NCBI RefSeq assembly: GCF_034808145.1
Contig: NZ_JAXHGM010000001.1
Span: 1 to 64,000 of the forward strand
From: Halorubellus sp034808145
GTDB lineage: Archaea > Halobacteriota > Halobacteria > Halobacteriales > Natrialbaceae
Length of the DNA: 64,000 nt
Reading direction: 5' to 3'
Positions 25,124 to 33,301 of the stretch are shown in pieces. Within the stretch, counting starts at the first letter, position 1; the number at the start of each line of letters is the position of its first letter. Under the pieces are notes generated by a model. It was not told the origin of the DNA, did not search any database, and saw nothing but the letters and a program-made list of their open reading frames with translations. The position numbers and the translations under genes were made by a program.

Positions 25124-25175
25124 CGCGGAACACAACCAACGTGACCCACAAAACAATTTTGGTTGAATTAGGGAA
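25124..25175 (-). promoter_or_regulatory. promoter region of the cbiT-led cobalamin operon
   Basis: On the minus strand, CTAATTCAACCAAAATTGTTTTG precedes the cbiT ATG by about 27-50 bases, in two parts: CTAATTCAACCA and AAAATTGTTTTG. TAATTCAACCA closely matches TAATCAACCA upstream of cobN, which suggests a shared operator next to the TATA element. Confidence 0.45.
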
Positions 25176-25491
25176 AGTTTGATTGTCGAAGCGCCGCCGT
25201 GAACCGGTTCCGAACAAGCCAGGACGCACCTCCGAAACCCGACTTGCAGCCGCGAGCTTGGACCCCGGCCGCTCCGACCGCCGAGAACGAGACCGGTTCC
25301 GCGGTCGAAACCGCGACGTCGACCCCCGAGGCACCCAGTCACAGCCGACCCCGGCACTGCTGGCGCTCCAGGCCGGTCGAACGCGCGGACAACTCTGGTT
25401 GAGTCGACGCGCTGCGGCGACGACCGGCGCACTCGACCGCCGGCAGTGACGCGGTCGCGGGCCGAGTAGAAGAGCCGTGGCGGCGGTTTCA
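25176..25491. other. spacer with no gene seen
   Basis: Between the cbiT promoter and the thioesterase 3-prime repeat. The plus-strand reading frames here have biased Arg/Pro/Ser composition and no recognisable domain, so I call none. Nothing else stands out. Confidence 0.5.
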
Positions 25492-25586
25492 GCGGTGGCG
25501 CGGTCGCGGACTTCGCGGCGGCGGTCGTATCGGTGGTTCAGGCGGTGGCGCGGTCGCGGACTTCGCGGCGGCGGTCCTGGCGGTGG
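25492..25586. repeat. 60-bp-period direct repeat at the 3-prime end of the thioesterase gene
   Basis: Bases 25492-25526 recur exactly at 25552-25586 (35 bases, offset 60), and similarity continues for about 10 more bases. The second copy encodes the thioesterase C-terminus (REVRDRATA). The first copy lies just beyond its stop codon and would encode the same residues. Confidence 0.75.
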
Positions 25587-26032
25587 TCGAGCGCGGCCTC
25601 GCGGAGCGCGACCTCGGCCTCCGTCGGGCACTCGAGGGCGGGGACGGGCGCGCTCCCGCCGTCTTGGTCGACGGCGACCATCGTGAAGAACGACGTCGCG
25701 GTCGCCTCGTAGTGGCCGGTCTCCGGTCGTTCCGCGTGAACGTCGACCTTGACGTCCACGCTCGTCTCGCCGGTCGCGAACACGTATCCCTGCACGGTGA
25801 CGATGTCGCCGAGGTCGATCGGTGCGCGGAAGTCGACGTGGTCCATCGCGGCGGTCACCACCTGCTCGCGCGCGAACCGGCGACCGGCGACCGCGGCGCA
25901 GATGTCCATCCAGTGGAGGACCGCCCCGCCGAGCGCACGCCCGAGGTTGTTCGTGTCGTCGGGCATCAATATCTCGGAGAGCTCGGTGTAGGACTCCGCG
26001 AGGCTGGTGGTCTCAGAGTCGTGGTCGTACAT
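25538..26032 (-). CDS. acyl-CoA thioesterase (hotdog fold)
   Basis: Single hotdog domain of 164 residues, YciA/BFIT-like. NNLGRALGGAVLHWMD near residue 27 is the central helix, and VTAAMDHVDFRAPIDLGD follows. Such enzymes hydrolyse acyl-CoA in the cytoplasm; chain-length preference is unknown. The start at 26032 (MYDHDSET) is chosen because TTTTATC lies 25-31 bases upstream, although the frame is open for seven more codons. A related thioesterase is at 45668. The C-terminal tail (DHRQDRRREVRDRATA) coincides with a local sequence duplication. Confidence 0.85.
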   Translation of the reverse strand: MYDHDSETTSLAESYTELSEILMPDDTNNLGRALGGAVLHWMDICAAVAGRRFAREQVVTAAMDHVDFRAPIDLGDIVTVQGYVFATGETSVDVKVDVHAERPETGHYEATATSFFTMVAVDQDGGSAPVPALECPTEAEVALREAALDHRQDRRREVRDRATA

Positions 26033-26056
26033 GCACGAACTCACCCCATCCATCCC

Positions 26057-26063
26057 GATAAAA
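26057..26063 (-). promoter_or_regulatory. TATA element of the thioesterase gene
   Basis: TTTTATC on the minus strand, 25-31 bases before the ATG at 26032, indicating a leaderless transcript. Confidence 0.5.
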
Positions 26064-26148
26064 CCACTCGAATTAACTTAGGACAAGTCGAGTTGATTCC
26101 ACTCGGCCGCGGCCCTGGCGCGCCGACGCACGCGCCCCGACCTCGGCC

Positions 26149-27924
26149 TCAGAGGCGCTCGCTGATCGCTCGCGCGGTCCGCTCGCCGACGCCGTCGACG
26201 CCCTCGAGCTCGTCGACGCTCGCCGCACGCACGTTCTCCACGCTCCCGAACCGCCCCAGCAGGCGCTTTCGCGTCTCCGGGCCGACGCCGGGGACGTCGT
26301 CGAGGACCGTCGACACGTCGTCGCGGACGCTCTGATGGTACTGGACCGCGAACCGATGCGCCTCGTCGCGCACGCGCCGCAGGAGCTGGAGCTTCGCGTC
26401 GCCGTCCCAGTCGTGCTCGCGTCGCGGCGTCACCACCGTCTCCTCGCGCTTCGCGAGCGCGACCGCTGGCACGTCCCAGCCCGCGTCGTCGAGCGCCGTC
26501 ATCGCGGCATCGAGCTGGCCGCGCCCACCGTCTATCAGGAGCAGGTCCGGGTCCGGCCGGTCGTCCCGGCCCGCGACCGCGCGCTCGGCGCGCCACGCGA
26601 CGAGCTCGCGCATCCGCGCGTAGTCGTCGTTCCCCTCCGCGAGCTTCTTCCGTCGGTAATCCGGCTTCTCGGCGCTCCCGTCGACGAACGTCACGTTCGA
26701 CCCGACGACCGCCGTCCCGCCCGCGTGACTCACGTCGAACCCCTCGATGCGGTCGGCCGCGTCCAGGTCGAGTGCGACCGCCAGCTCGCGCGACGCGTCC
26801 CTAGTGCCGGTCGCCGTCCGCGCGTTCTTCAACGCCAGGTCGACGAGCTTCGCCTCCCGGCCCGCGCCCGGGACGCGGGTCGCGACGCCCGCCGCGTCCA
26901 GCCACGCCGCGACCTCGTCGTCGCCATGGGGCTCCGGGAGGAGGACGGCGTCCGGGAGCTCGCGCTCCGCGTAGTACTGGACGAGGAACGCCGCCAGCAC
27001 CGCCGGCACCGGCTCCGCGGCGTCGACGGTCCCACCGGCACCCTCGCTCTCGCCGGGGACGTCGATGCGATGCCGGTCGCGCTCGACGAGCTGCCCGCCT
27101 TCCGCGTGGAGTCTGGCGACCGTCGCCCGGTCGCCGTCGATGGCGACCCCGAGCACGTCGACGTGGCGCTCGTAGTCGTCGCCGTCGCCGCCCGCGGCCG
27201 ACACCGCCTCGCCGCCAGCGCCGTGGAACGACTCGACGACCGCCAGGCGGTCCCGGAGGTTCGCCGCGCGCTCGAACGCCTGGTCGGCGGCCGCGGCCTC
27301 CATCTCGCGCCGCAACGGGTCCGCGAGCACGCCCGTCTCGCCCCTGCAGAACCGCTTCGCGGACTCGACGTCGTCGAGGTACTCGCCCGTCGATATCTCG
27401 CCCGTACAGGGCGCGGTACAGAGCCCGACCTCGTGGTCCAGGCACGGGCGCTCGCGGTTCGCGAACTTGTGGTCCGAACAGCCACGGACGCCGAACGTCT
27501 CCCGTAACGCCTTCACGACCGTCTCCACGTCGCCCTTGTCCGTGTACGGCCCGAACACGGTCGCGTCGTCGTCCGGGTCCCGCGTCACCTCGATACGCGG
27601 GACCGCGTGGTCGGTGAACTGCACGAGCGGGTACGACTTGTCGTCCTTCAGGCGGACGTTGTACCGCGGCTGATGGCGCTTGATGAGGTTCGCCTCCAAC
27701 AGCAGCGCCTGCGTCTCGGTGTCGGTCTCCGCGACCTCCAGCGCGTCCGCGCGCTCGACCATCCGTCGGATGCGCGCCGACCGCGGGTCCGCGTACGACC
27801 GCACCCGAGCACGCAGGTCCACCGCCTTCCCGACGTACAGCACGGCGTCGTCGGCGTGGAACTGGTAGACGCCCGGCTCGGTGGGGAGGTCGCTCGCGCG
27901 CTCGCGGACCGTCGCCGCGTCCAT
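26149..27924 (-). CDS. uvrC: excinuclease ABC subunit C
   Basis: Dual-incision nuclease of UvrABC repair, 591 residues. Domain order is: GIY-YIG nuclease (GVYQFHADDAVLYVGKA, residues about 18-34, incises 3-prime); a cysteine-bearing linker (CLDHEVGLCTAPC, about 162-174); the UvrB-contact region near 200-240; an RNase H-like endonuclease domain (GFDVSHAGGTAVVGS near 395 and LLIDGGRGQL near 465); and C-terminal helix-hairpin-helix repeats (DVPGVGPETRKRLL, VDGVGERTARAI). It ends exactly at the HhH region, full length. Haloarchaea carry bacterial-type UvrABC. uvrA and uvrB are not in the window. Confidence 0.96.
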   Translation of the reverse strand: MDAATVRERASDLPTEPGVYQFHADDAVLYVGKAVDLRARVRSYADPRSARIRRMVERADALEVAETDTETQALLLEANLIKRHQPRYNVRLKDDKSYPLVQFTDHAVPRIEVTRDPDDDATVFGPYTDKGDVETVVKALRETFGVRGCSDHKFANRERPCLDHEVGLCTAPCTGEISTGEYLDDVESAKRFCRGETGVLADPLRREMEAAAADQAFERAANLRDRLAVVESFHGAGGEAVSAAGGDGDDYERHVDVLGVAIDGDRATVARLHAEGGQLVERDRHRIDVPGESEGAGGTVDAAEPVPAVLAAFLVQYYAERELPDAVLLPEPHGDDEVAAWLDAAGVATRVPGAGREAKLVDLALKNARTATGTRDASRELAVALDLDAADRIEGFDVSHAGGTAVVGSNVTFVDGSAEKPDYRRKKLAEGNDDYARMRELVAWRAERAVAGRDDRPDPDLLLIDGGRGQLDAAMTALDDAGWDVPAVALAKREETVVTPRREHDWDGDAKLQLLRRVRDEAHRFAVQYHQSVRDDVSTVLDDVPGVGPETRKRLLGRFGSVENVRAASVDELEGVDGVGERTARAISERL

Positions 27925-27988
27925 CGCCAGTCCCTAGCGGTCTCGCGGACATAGGCGTGACGTCCCGATTGCGACGATCCGCGACGCG

Positions 27989-28558
27989 TCACACTGCCTG
28001 AAGGGCCCGCCGGAGCTCGGCGGCTGACGCCCCGGGGTCGCCGGTGACGCGGAGGCGGACGTCGTCGTCGCCGGCGACGCCGACGGAGACGACCCGCTCG
28101 CGCGAGTCGACGTACCGGTAGCCGTGGTACGCGGCGACGACGCAGCACAGCGCGCCGACGACGGCGACCGCCTCGTCGACGAGCGCGAGCGCGGCGACGA
28201 CGTCCGAGAACAGCGACACGATACCGCCGGTACCGCCGACCGCGCCCGCCTCCAGGCTCTCGGGCGTCGACACGAACGACCCGACCTCTACGAGGAGCCC
28301 GCCCGCGACGCAGGCCGCCCCGAGCACGCCCCAGACGACCGCTCGCGCGAGCCGACGCCCGTCGCTCTCGCGCCCGGCGGTGACGCCCTCGACGTTCGGG
28401 TGGTCGACGTGCCGGTAGTTCGCCGCGTCGTCGCCGGCGTCCCGGAACGCGAGGACGCGATGGCTCGTCACGTACACGCGGTTCGCGCCGACGTCCACCG
28501 TCTCGTGGACGGTCTCGCCGTCGTACAGGAGGTCGTTCACGCGGTCGCGCCACGACAT
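27989..28558 (-). CDS. membrane protein with PH-like N-terminus
   Basis: Protein of 189 residues of unknown function. The N-terminal 60 residues (NRVYVTSHRVLAFRD) resemble a bacterial PH-like domain. Two hydrophobic segments follow, at about 75-95 and 125-150. The C-terminus again looks beta-rich (RVVSVGVAGDDDVRLRV). An ATG one codon upstream is equally possible. It is monocistronic between uvrC and the divergent beta-propeller lipoprotein. Confidence 0.6.
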   Translation of the reverse strand: MSWRDRVNDLLYDGETVHETVDVGANRVYVTSHRVLAFRDAGDDAANYRHVDHPNVEGVTAGRESDGRRLARAVVWGVLGAACVAGGLLVEVGSFVSTPESLEAGAVGGTGGIVSLFSDVVAALALVDEAVAVVGALCCVVAAYHGYRYVDSRERVVSVGVAGDDDVRLRVTGDPGASAAELRRALQAV

Positions 28559-28724
28559 CACGCCGAGGGTTCCGCGGCCGCGAGCATATCCCTTCGGGCT
28601 CGGAGTCGCCGGACTCGCGATGCCGACACGGACGCGCCACCACTGCCAGCGCCGTGGCGTTCGCGACCGCCGCCACCGGCGGGGAGGGCAAGCGGTATGT
28701 GGGTCCGCGTCGCGTCGGCTAGGC

Positions 28725-30005
28725 GTGACGAAGCGACTCTCCCGCCGCGACGGCCCTCCACCGAGCAGTCGATTCTCCCGCCGCGACGCGCTCGCCGCAC
28801 TCGGGACGGTGGCGACGAGCGCAGCGACCGCGGGCTGCCTGACCGACGCTCTCGGTGGCGGCGGTGCGAGCGTGACGTCGACGACCGCGTTCGCGCAGTT
28901 CCGCGGCGGCCTCCGCCGACAGGGCGTCTACCCGGACGCCACGGTCCCGCAGGACCCCGGCCGCGAGTGGGCGCTCCGGGACGTGAACACGGCCGAGCAC
29001 ACCGCGGCGAAGGCGAGCGCGGTCCCGCTCCCGGGCGGCGACCTCCTCTGTCCCGGCGACTCGGGGTTCCTGTGGCGCGTGACCCCCGGCGGCGACGTCG
29101 TCTGGCGGACCGAGGTGACGGACGCCTCCCGCGGGATGCACGGGACGCCCGCGGTCGTCGACGGGTACGCGTTCGTCGGCGCGTACGACGGCATCCTGAG
29201 CGCGCTCGACGTCGAGACCGGCGACCTGGCGTGGCGCGCCGACCTCGGGGACGCCATCGGCTCCAGTCCCGCGTACCACGACGGCACGGTGTTCATCGCC
29301 GTCGAGTACGCCGAACCGAGCGGTGCGATGTTCGGTATCGACGCCGAGTCCGGCGACGTCGTCTGGGAGGACCAGCGGATCACGGACCACCCGCACTCGA
29401 CGTGCGCCATCGACCGGGACGCGGGCCGGCTCGTCGTCGGGTCGAACGACGGGTTCCTCTACGCGTGGAGCTATCCCGACCTCGCGTTCCAGTGGCGGTT
29501 CGAGACCGACCGACCGATCAAGGGACCGGTGGCGACGCACGACGGCGGCGCGTTCTTCGGGTCGTGGGACCGCGACGTCTACCGCGTCGCGCTCGCCGAC
29601 GGCACGGAGACGTGGTCGGAACGCACGAGCGCCATCGTCATGTCCGGGCCCGCGGTCGCACCCGAGCGCGGCGTCGCGTACGTCGGGAGCAAGGACGGAC
29701 GGCTGTACGCGCTCGAAGCGGCCTCGGGGAAGGAACGATGGTCGTACGACGCGGGCGACGCGATAATCGGGTGTCCGACGGTCGCCGGCGACCGCGTCCT
29801 CGTCGGGTCGTACGGCGCGCGCCTGCACGCCGTCGACGCCGCGTCCGGTGACGCCGTCTGGCACGCCGAGGGCGTCGGGCGCGTCACGAGCACGCCCCGC
29901 GTCGTCGACGGCGCGGTGTACTTCACCGACCGCGCCAGCGACACGTACCTCGACGACGAGAGCGGGAAGACCGGCGGACTTTACAAGCTCGCCGACGGCG
30001 CGTAG
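28725..30005 (+). CDS. Tat-exported PQQ-like beta-propeller lipoprotein
   Basis: Protein of 426 residues from a GTG start at 28725. The N-terminus carries the Tat motif SRRDALAALG and a lipobox ending at TAGC, so it should be exported folded and lipid-anchored. At least six propeller blades follow, marked by repeats such as ILSALDVETGDLAWRADLG, LYALEAASGKERWSYDAG and LHAVDAASGDAVWHAEG. The family is PQQ-binding-like, usually without PQQ in archaea. A role as a cell-surface binding or assembly protein is inferred. An ATG at 28620 would disrupt the signal peptide and is rejected. Confidence 0.82.
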   Translation: MTKRLSRRDGPPPSSRFSRRDALAALGTVATSAATAGCLTDALGGGGASVTSTTAFAQFRGGLRRQGVYPDATVPQDPGREWALRDVNTAEHTAAKASAVPLPGGDLLCPGDSGFLWRVTPGGDVVWRTEVTDASRGMHGTPAVVDGYAFVGAYDGILSALDVETGDLAWRADLGDAIGSSPAYHDGTVFIAVEYAEPSGAMFGIDAESGDVVWEDQRITDHPHSTCAIDRDAGRLVVGSNDGFLYAWSYPDLAFQWRFETDRPIKGPVATHDGGAFFGSWDRDVYRVALADGTETWSERTSAIVMSGPAVAPERGVAYVGSKDGRLYALEAASGKERWSYDAGDAIIGCPTVAGDRVLVGSYGARLHAVDAASGDAVWHAEGVGRVTSTPRVVDGAVYFTDRASDTYLDDESGKTGGLYKLADGA

Positions 30006-30132
30006 TCGCGCCAGAGCGGGCGACCGGGTCGGTCCGGGCACCGTCGTCGCGGACGACCACGCCGTCGGAACGGTCGCGTCGGCGTCGTCGCGTTCCCGAG
30101 GATACAAGCCCGCGGTGCGGGAACGAAGCGGT

Positions 30133-30444
30133 ATGACCGACGACGCAGCCGCCGACGAGAACGCGGACGAGGGCGACGCGACCGACGGGGACGTGCGCTG
30201 CTGGCTCGTGGAGCGCGAGTACACCGACAAGGGCCTCGTGACGCTCGTGTACGCCGAACCCGGCGGGGAGCGCGCCGCGACCATGCAGCGCTCCTCGAAC
30301 ATGCTCGCGCGGACGGACGTCACCGCCGCCCGCGACGTCGACCGCGACGAGCTCGAACCCGTCGACGACCCCGACGTCCGCGACCGGTACGCGACCGAGG
30401 TCGAACGCACCAGCGAGAGCCACGCGCCCGACGACGCGCTGTAG
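30133..30444 (+). CDS. conserved hypothetical haloarchaeal protein
   Basis: Acidic soluble protein of 103 residues, not recognised. A 22-residue Asp/Glu/Ala tail precedes a small domain beginning VRCWLVEREYTDKGLVTLVY, which looks like a beta-hairpin. There are no membrane segments. The ATG at 30133 follows a spacer of 127 bases. A 17-bp repeat array begins exactly at its stop codon. Confidence 0.65.
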   Translation: MTDDAAADENADEGDATDGDVRCWLVEREYTDKGLVTLVYAEPGGERAATMQRSSNMLARTDVTAARDVDRDELEPVDDPDVRDRYATEVERTSESHAPDDAL

Positions 30445-30525
30445 CCGGCGCGGTGGTGTGGCCGCCGTGGTAGTGTGGCTGGCGCGGGAGTGTAGCCGAC
30501 GCGGTGGCGTCGCCGGCACGGTTCG
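30441..30525. repeat. 17-bp degenerate tandem repeat beginning at a stop codon
   Basis: Five consecutive 17-base units start at 30441, 30458, 30475, 30492 and 30509 (GTAGCCGGCGCGGTGGT, GTGGCCGCCGTGGTAGT, GTGGCTGGCGCGGGAGT, and so on). The TAG in the first unit is the stop codon of the 103-residue protein. Confidence 0.7.
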
Positions 30526-30650
30526 GCGTCTCGGGCTGGCACCGTCTCTTCGGTACCTGTCAGCGACGGCTGGCGGTGACGTCCGCCACCGGTAAGTGTC
30601 TGATTACGTTGGTTTCTTTCGATAAACGGTGGTTAGACTGGTGTGTATAC

Positions 30651-30716
30651 CGTGTTCAAAACGTGACACGAAGTTTCAGTCTATCTATAAGTACTCTGCG
30701 GTCGTCTACTAGGTAT
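30651..30716 (+). promoter_or_regulatory. promoter and possible operator of the first ABC module
   Basis: CTATAAG at 30685-30691 lies 26-32 bases before the ATG at 30717, a strong TATA with leaderless geometry. CGTGT (30651-30655) and ACACG (30666-30670) form an inverted repeat just upstream. The spacer from 30590 on is much more AT-rich than its surroundings. Confidence 0.6.
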
Positions 30717-31766
30717 ATGACTTCAGCCATCAGCATCGCCGGTCTCACGAAGCGATTCCCGGGTGACGTCCTCGCGCTCGAGAACGTCGACCTCGAGGTT
30801 CACGAGGGCGAGATATTCGGGTTCCTCGGGCCGAACGGCGCCGGGAAGTCCACGACCATCAACGTCCTCCTGGACTTCGTGCGCCCCACCTCCGGGACCG
30901 TCAGCGTCCTCGGGATGAACCCCCAGCGCGAGGGCGTCGCGCTCCGCCAGCGCGTCGGCGTCCTCCCCGACGGCTTCCACGTCTACGACCGCCTCACCGG
31001 CCGCCAGCACGTCCAGTTCGCGGTCGACTCCAAGCGCGTCGACGAGGACGTGGACGCCCTCCTCGACCGCGTCGACATCCTCGACGCCGCCGACCGCAAG
31101 GCCGGCGGCTACTCGAAGGGGATGAAGCAACGCCTCGTGCTCGCGATGGCGCTCGTCGGCGACCCCGACATCCTCGTCCTCGACGAACCCACCACGGGCC
31201 TCGACCCGAACGGCGCCCGCGAGATCCGCGAGATCATCCGCGAGGAAGCGGCGCGCGGCGCGACCGTGTTCTTCTCGAGCCACATCCTCGAACAGGTGGA
31301 GGCGGTCTGCGACCGCGTCTGCATCCTCGACGACGGGCGCGTCGTCGCCGTCGACACCATCGAGAACCTCCGCGAGAGCGTCGACGCCGACGCCCGCATG
31401 ACCGTCGAACTCGACGCCGTCCCCACCCCCGCGGTGCTCGACGCCGTCGAAGCCGTCGCCGGTGTGACCGCCGTCACCGCCAGCGACTCGACCCTCACCG
31501 TCGCGTGCGACCCCGGCGTGAAGACCCGCGTCCTCGACGCCATCGAAGCGCAGGGCGTCGACGTCCGCGACTTCGCCACCGACCGCACCAGCCTCGAGGA
31601 CCTGTTCATGACCTACACCAGCCACGACACCGACGACGAACTGACCGCCGGCAGCGAGACCGACCGCGCCGCGGCCGACGCACCGACCACGGACGCGACC
31701 ACGACCGACGGGAGCGAGGACGACGCCGAAACTGACGCGGCCGAGCCCTCGGAGGTGTCGCGATGA
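30717..31766 (+). CDS. ABC transporter ATP-binding protein
   Basis: ATPase of 349 residues of the ABC-2 exporter class. Walker A is GPNGAGKST near residue 39, the signature YSKGMKQRL near 132, Walker B ILVLDEPTTGLDP near 155, and the switch histidine follows in FFSSHILEQ. A C-terminal regulatory extension (about 230-300) is followed by an Asp/Thr-rich tail. Its stop overlaps the permease start by four bases. It is paralogous to the ATPase at 33302, so the modules probably arose by duplication. The substrate is unknown. Confidence 0.92.
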   Translation: MTSAISIAGLTKRFPGDVLALENVDLEVHEGEIFGFLGPNGAGKSTTINVLLDFVRPTSGTVSVLGMNPQREGVALRQRVGVLPDGFHVYDRLTGRQHVQFAVDSKRVDEDVDALLDRVDILDAADRKAGGYSKGMKQRLVLAMALVGDPDILVLDEPTTGLDPNGAREIREIIREEAARGATVFFSSHILEQVEAVCDRVCILDDGRVVAVDTIENLRESVDADARMTVELDAVPTPAVLDAVEAVAGVTAVTASDSTLTVACDPGVKTRVLDAIEAQGVDVRDFATDRTSLEDLFMTYTSHDTDDELTAGSETDRAAADAPTTDATTTDGSEDDAETDAAEPSEVSR

Positions 31767-32605
31767 GCGTCACCGCCATCGCCCGGAAGGACTTCCAGGA
31801 CGCCCGCGGTTCGCGCGCGCTCTGGCTCCTCACGGCGCTGTTCGTGCTGTTCGCGGCGTTCATGGTGTGGGCGTTCAGCGAGTTCGAAGCCGGCGGCGTC
31901 GGCGCGGACCCCGACCTCGCCGCGCTCGGGTTCTACGACTTCCTCGCCGCCAGCGCCGCGCTGTTCGTGAGCGTCACCGCGCTCGTCGTCGCGTACAAGG
32001 CCGTCGCCGGCGAGCGCGACAGCGGGAGTGCCAAACTCCTGCTCGGCCTCCCGCACTCCCGCAGGGACGTCGTCCTCGGGAAGGTGTTCGGCCGGAGCCT
32101 CACCATGGCCATCCCCGTCCTCCTCGGGTTCGGGCTCGCGTTCGGCCTCGCGTTCTGGCTGCTCGGGAGCGTGAGCCTCGTGGACTACGCGCTGTTCGTC
32201 GGCGTCACCGTCCTGTTCGCGTTCGCGTACGTCAGCCTCATGGTCGCCATCTCCGCGAGCGTCTCGACGACGAGTCGCGCCAGCGCGCTCGCGTTCGGCA
32301 CCTTCGTCGTCCTCGAACTCGTCTGGGGGCTCGTCGCCACCGGCGCCGTCTACCTCGCGAACGGCTTCGCGCTCCCCGCGACCATCGCCCAGTACCCCGA
32401 CTGGTACTTCGGAATCACGAGCTTCGCGCCCTCCGCGGCCTACCAGTCCGCGGTCGCCGCGGTCGTCGACGCCAGCAGCAGCGGCGGCCTCGCCGGCAGC
32501 GACGCCGTCTACCTCGACCCCTGGTTCGGGTTCGTCTGGCTCGCCGTCTGGGCGATCGTCCCGCTCGCACTCGCGTACGGCAAGTTCACCCGGGCCGACC
32601 TCTGA
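31763..32605 (+). CDS. ABC-2 type permease
   Basis: Six-helix membrane protein of 280 residues. It starts MSVTAIARKDFQDARGSRALWLL, typical of NosY-like ABC-2 permeases, and has the cytoplasmic motif GERDSGSAKLLLGLPHSRRDV near residue 88. It is translationally coupled to the preceding ATPase. A similar motif, RGELVVLLGMPFSRRDVVLG, occurs in the second permease (34312-35148). Confidence 0.9.
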   Translation: MSVTAIARKDFQDARGSRALWLLTALFVLFAAFMVWAFSEFEAGGVGADPDLAALGFYDFLAASAALFVSVTALVVAYKAVAGERDSGSAKLLLGLPHSRRDVVLGKVFGRSLTMAIPVLLGFGLAFGLAFWLLGSVSLVDYALFVGVTVLFAFAYVSLMVAISASVSTTSRASALAFGTFVVLELVWGLVATGAVYLANGFALPATIAQYPDWYFGITSFAPSAAYQSAVAAVVDASSSGGLAGSDAVYLDPWFGFVWLAVWAIVPLALAYGKFTRADL

Positions 32606-32735
32606 GTCGCCTCGACCCGATTCGGTCTTCGTTTCTTTCGACGCCGACGCGTCCGAGCGACCGCGTCTACCCTCCACCGAGCCGGGTCGACCCGCGACCG
32701 AGCGATTCAATCCGCCGGCGCGGGTACGTCGACGC

Positions 32736-32951
32736 GTGCCTTCGCTCCTCGACAACGACGCGGTCCGCTGGACCGTCGCATCCGTCCTCCTGTTCGCACC
32801 CGCCGGGGTCGTCCTGTCGCTGGCGACGCCGCCGGACGCGAGCGCGCTCGCGACGCTCCTGCTCGGCGTGAACGCCATCTTCGCGTGGACGGTCGGCTAC
32901 TGGCTCGTCTACCGCGGCGGCCTCGAACGCCTCGGCGTCGCCGGCGAGTAG
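32736..32951 (+). CDS. small membrane protein (two segments)
   Basis: Protein of 71 residues from a GTG start. Hydrophobic segments are at about 11-33 and 38-58 (TLLLGVNAIFAWTVGYWLVYR). Unrecognised haloarchaeal protein. It ends exactly where the convergent minus-strand gene ends. Confidence 0.5.
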   Translation: MPSLLDNDAVRWTVASVLLFAPAGVVLSLATPPDASALATLLLGVNAIFAWTVGYWLVYRGGLERLGVAGE

Positions 32952-33203
32952 TCACCGACGGGTTCGTTCGAGCGACGCCATCGTCGACACGTACATCAGG
33001 ACGACGCCGGCGACGAAGTACCCGAGGACGAACGTAACCCCGACCGCGTCCGTACTCGTTGCGGCGTCCCGCTGGACGCTCAAGAAGGCGTGCTGCCAGA
33101 ACGTGAGCGCCGCGAAGCCCGCGAGCACCGCACCGAGCGAGAAGGCGGCCGCCGGCCGCAGATGCTCGCGTGCCCGCGTCGCGAAACCGCGTCCCATCTC
33201 CAT
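32952..33203 (-). CDS. small membrane protein (two segments)
   Basis: The likely start is MEMGRGFATRAREH at 33203, giving 83 residues; in-frame starts at 33230 and 33254 are possible. Two hydrophobic segments (AAAFSLGAVLAGFAALTFW and GVTFVLGYFVAGVVLMYV) flank a short acidic loop. Unrecognised. Divergent from the second ABC module, convergent with the preceding small gene. Confidence 0.5.
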   Translation of the reverse strand: MEMGRGFATRAREHLRPAAAFSLGAVLAGFAALTFWQHAFLSVQRDAATSTDAVGVTFVLGYFVAGVVLMYVSTMASLERTRR

Positions 33204-33301
33204 ACCCGCTCGATTTCCCCGTCGAGCCATGTGTTCTTCGGTCCGACCGACCACCCCGCCCCTCCGGTAGCCTCTTGTGCGTTCCTCGACACGTGCGGGG
33301 T

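Noticed and set aside
25183..25449. Plus-strand ORFs in the cbiT-thioesterase spacer
   Set aside because: Arg/Pro/Ser-rich composition, no promoter in register, no recognisable domain.
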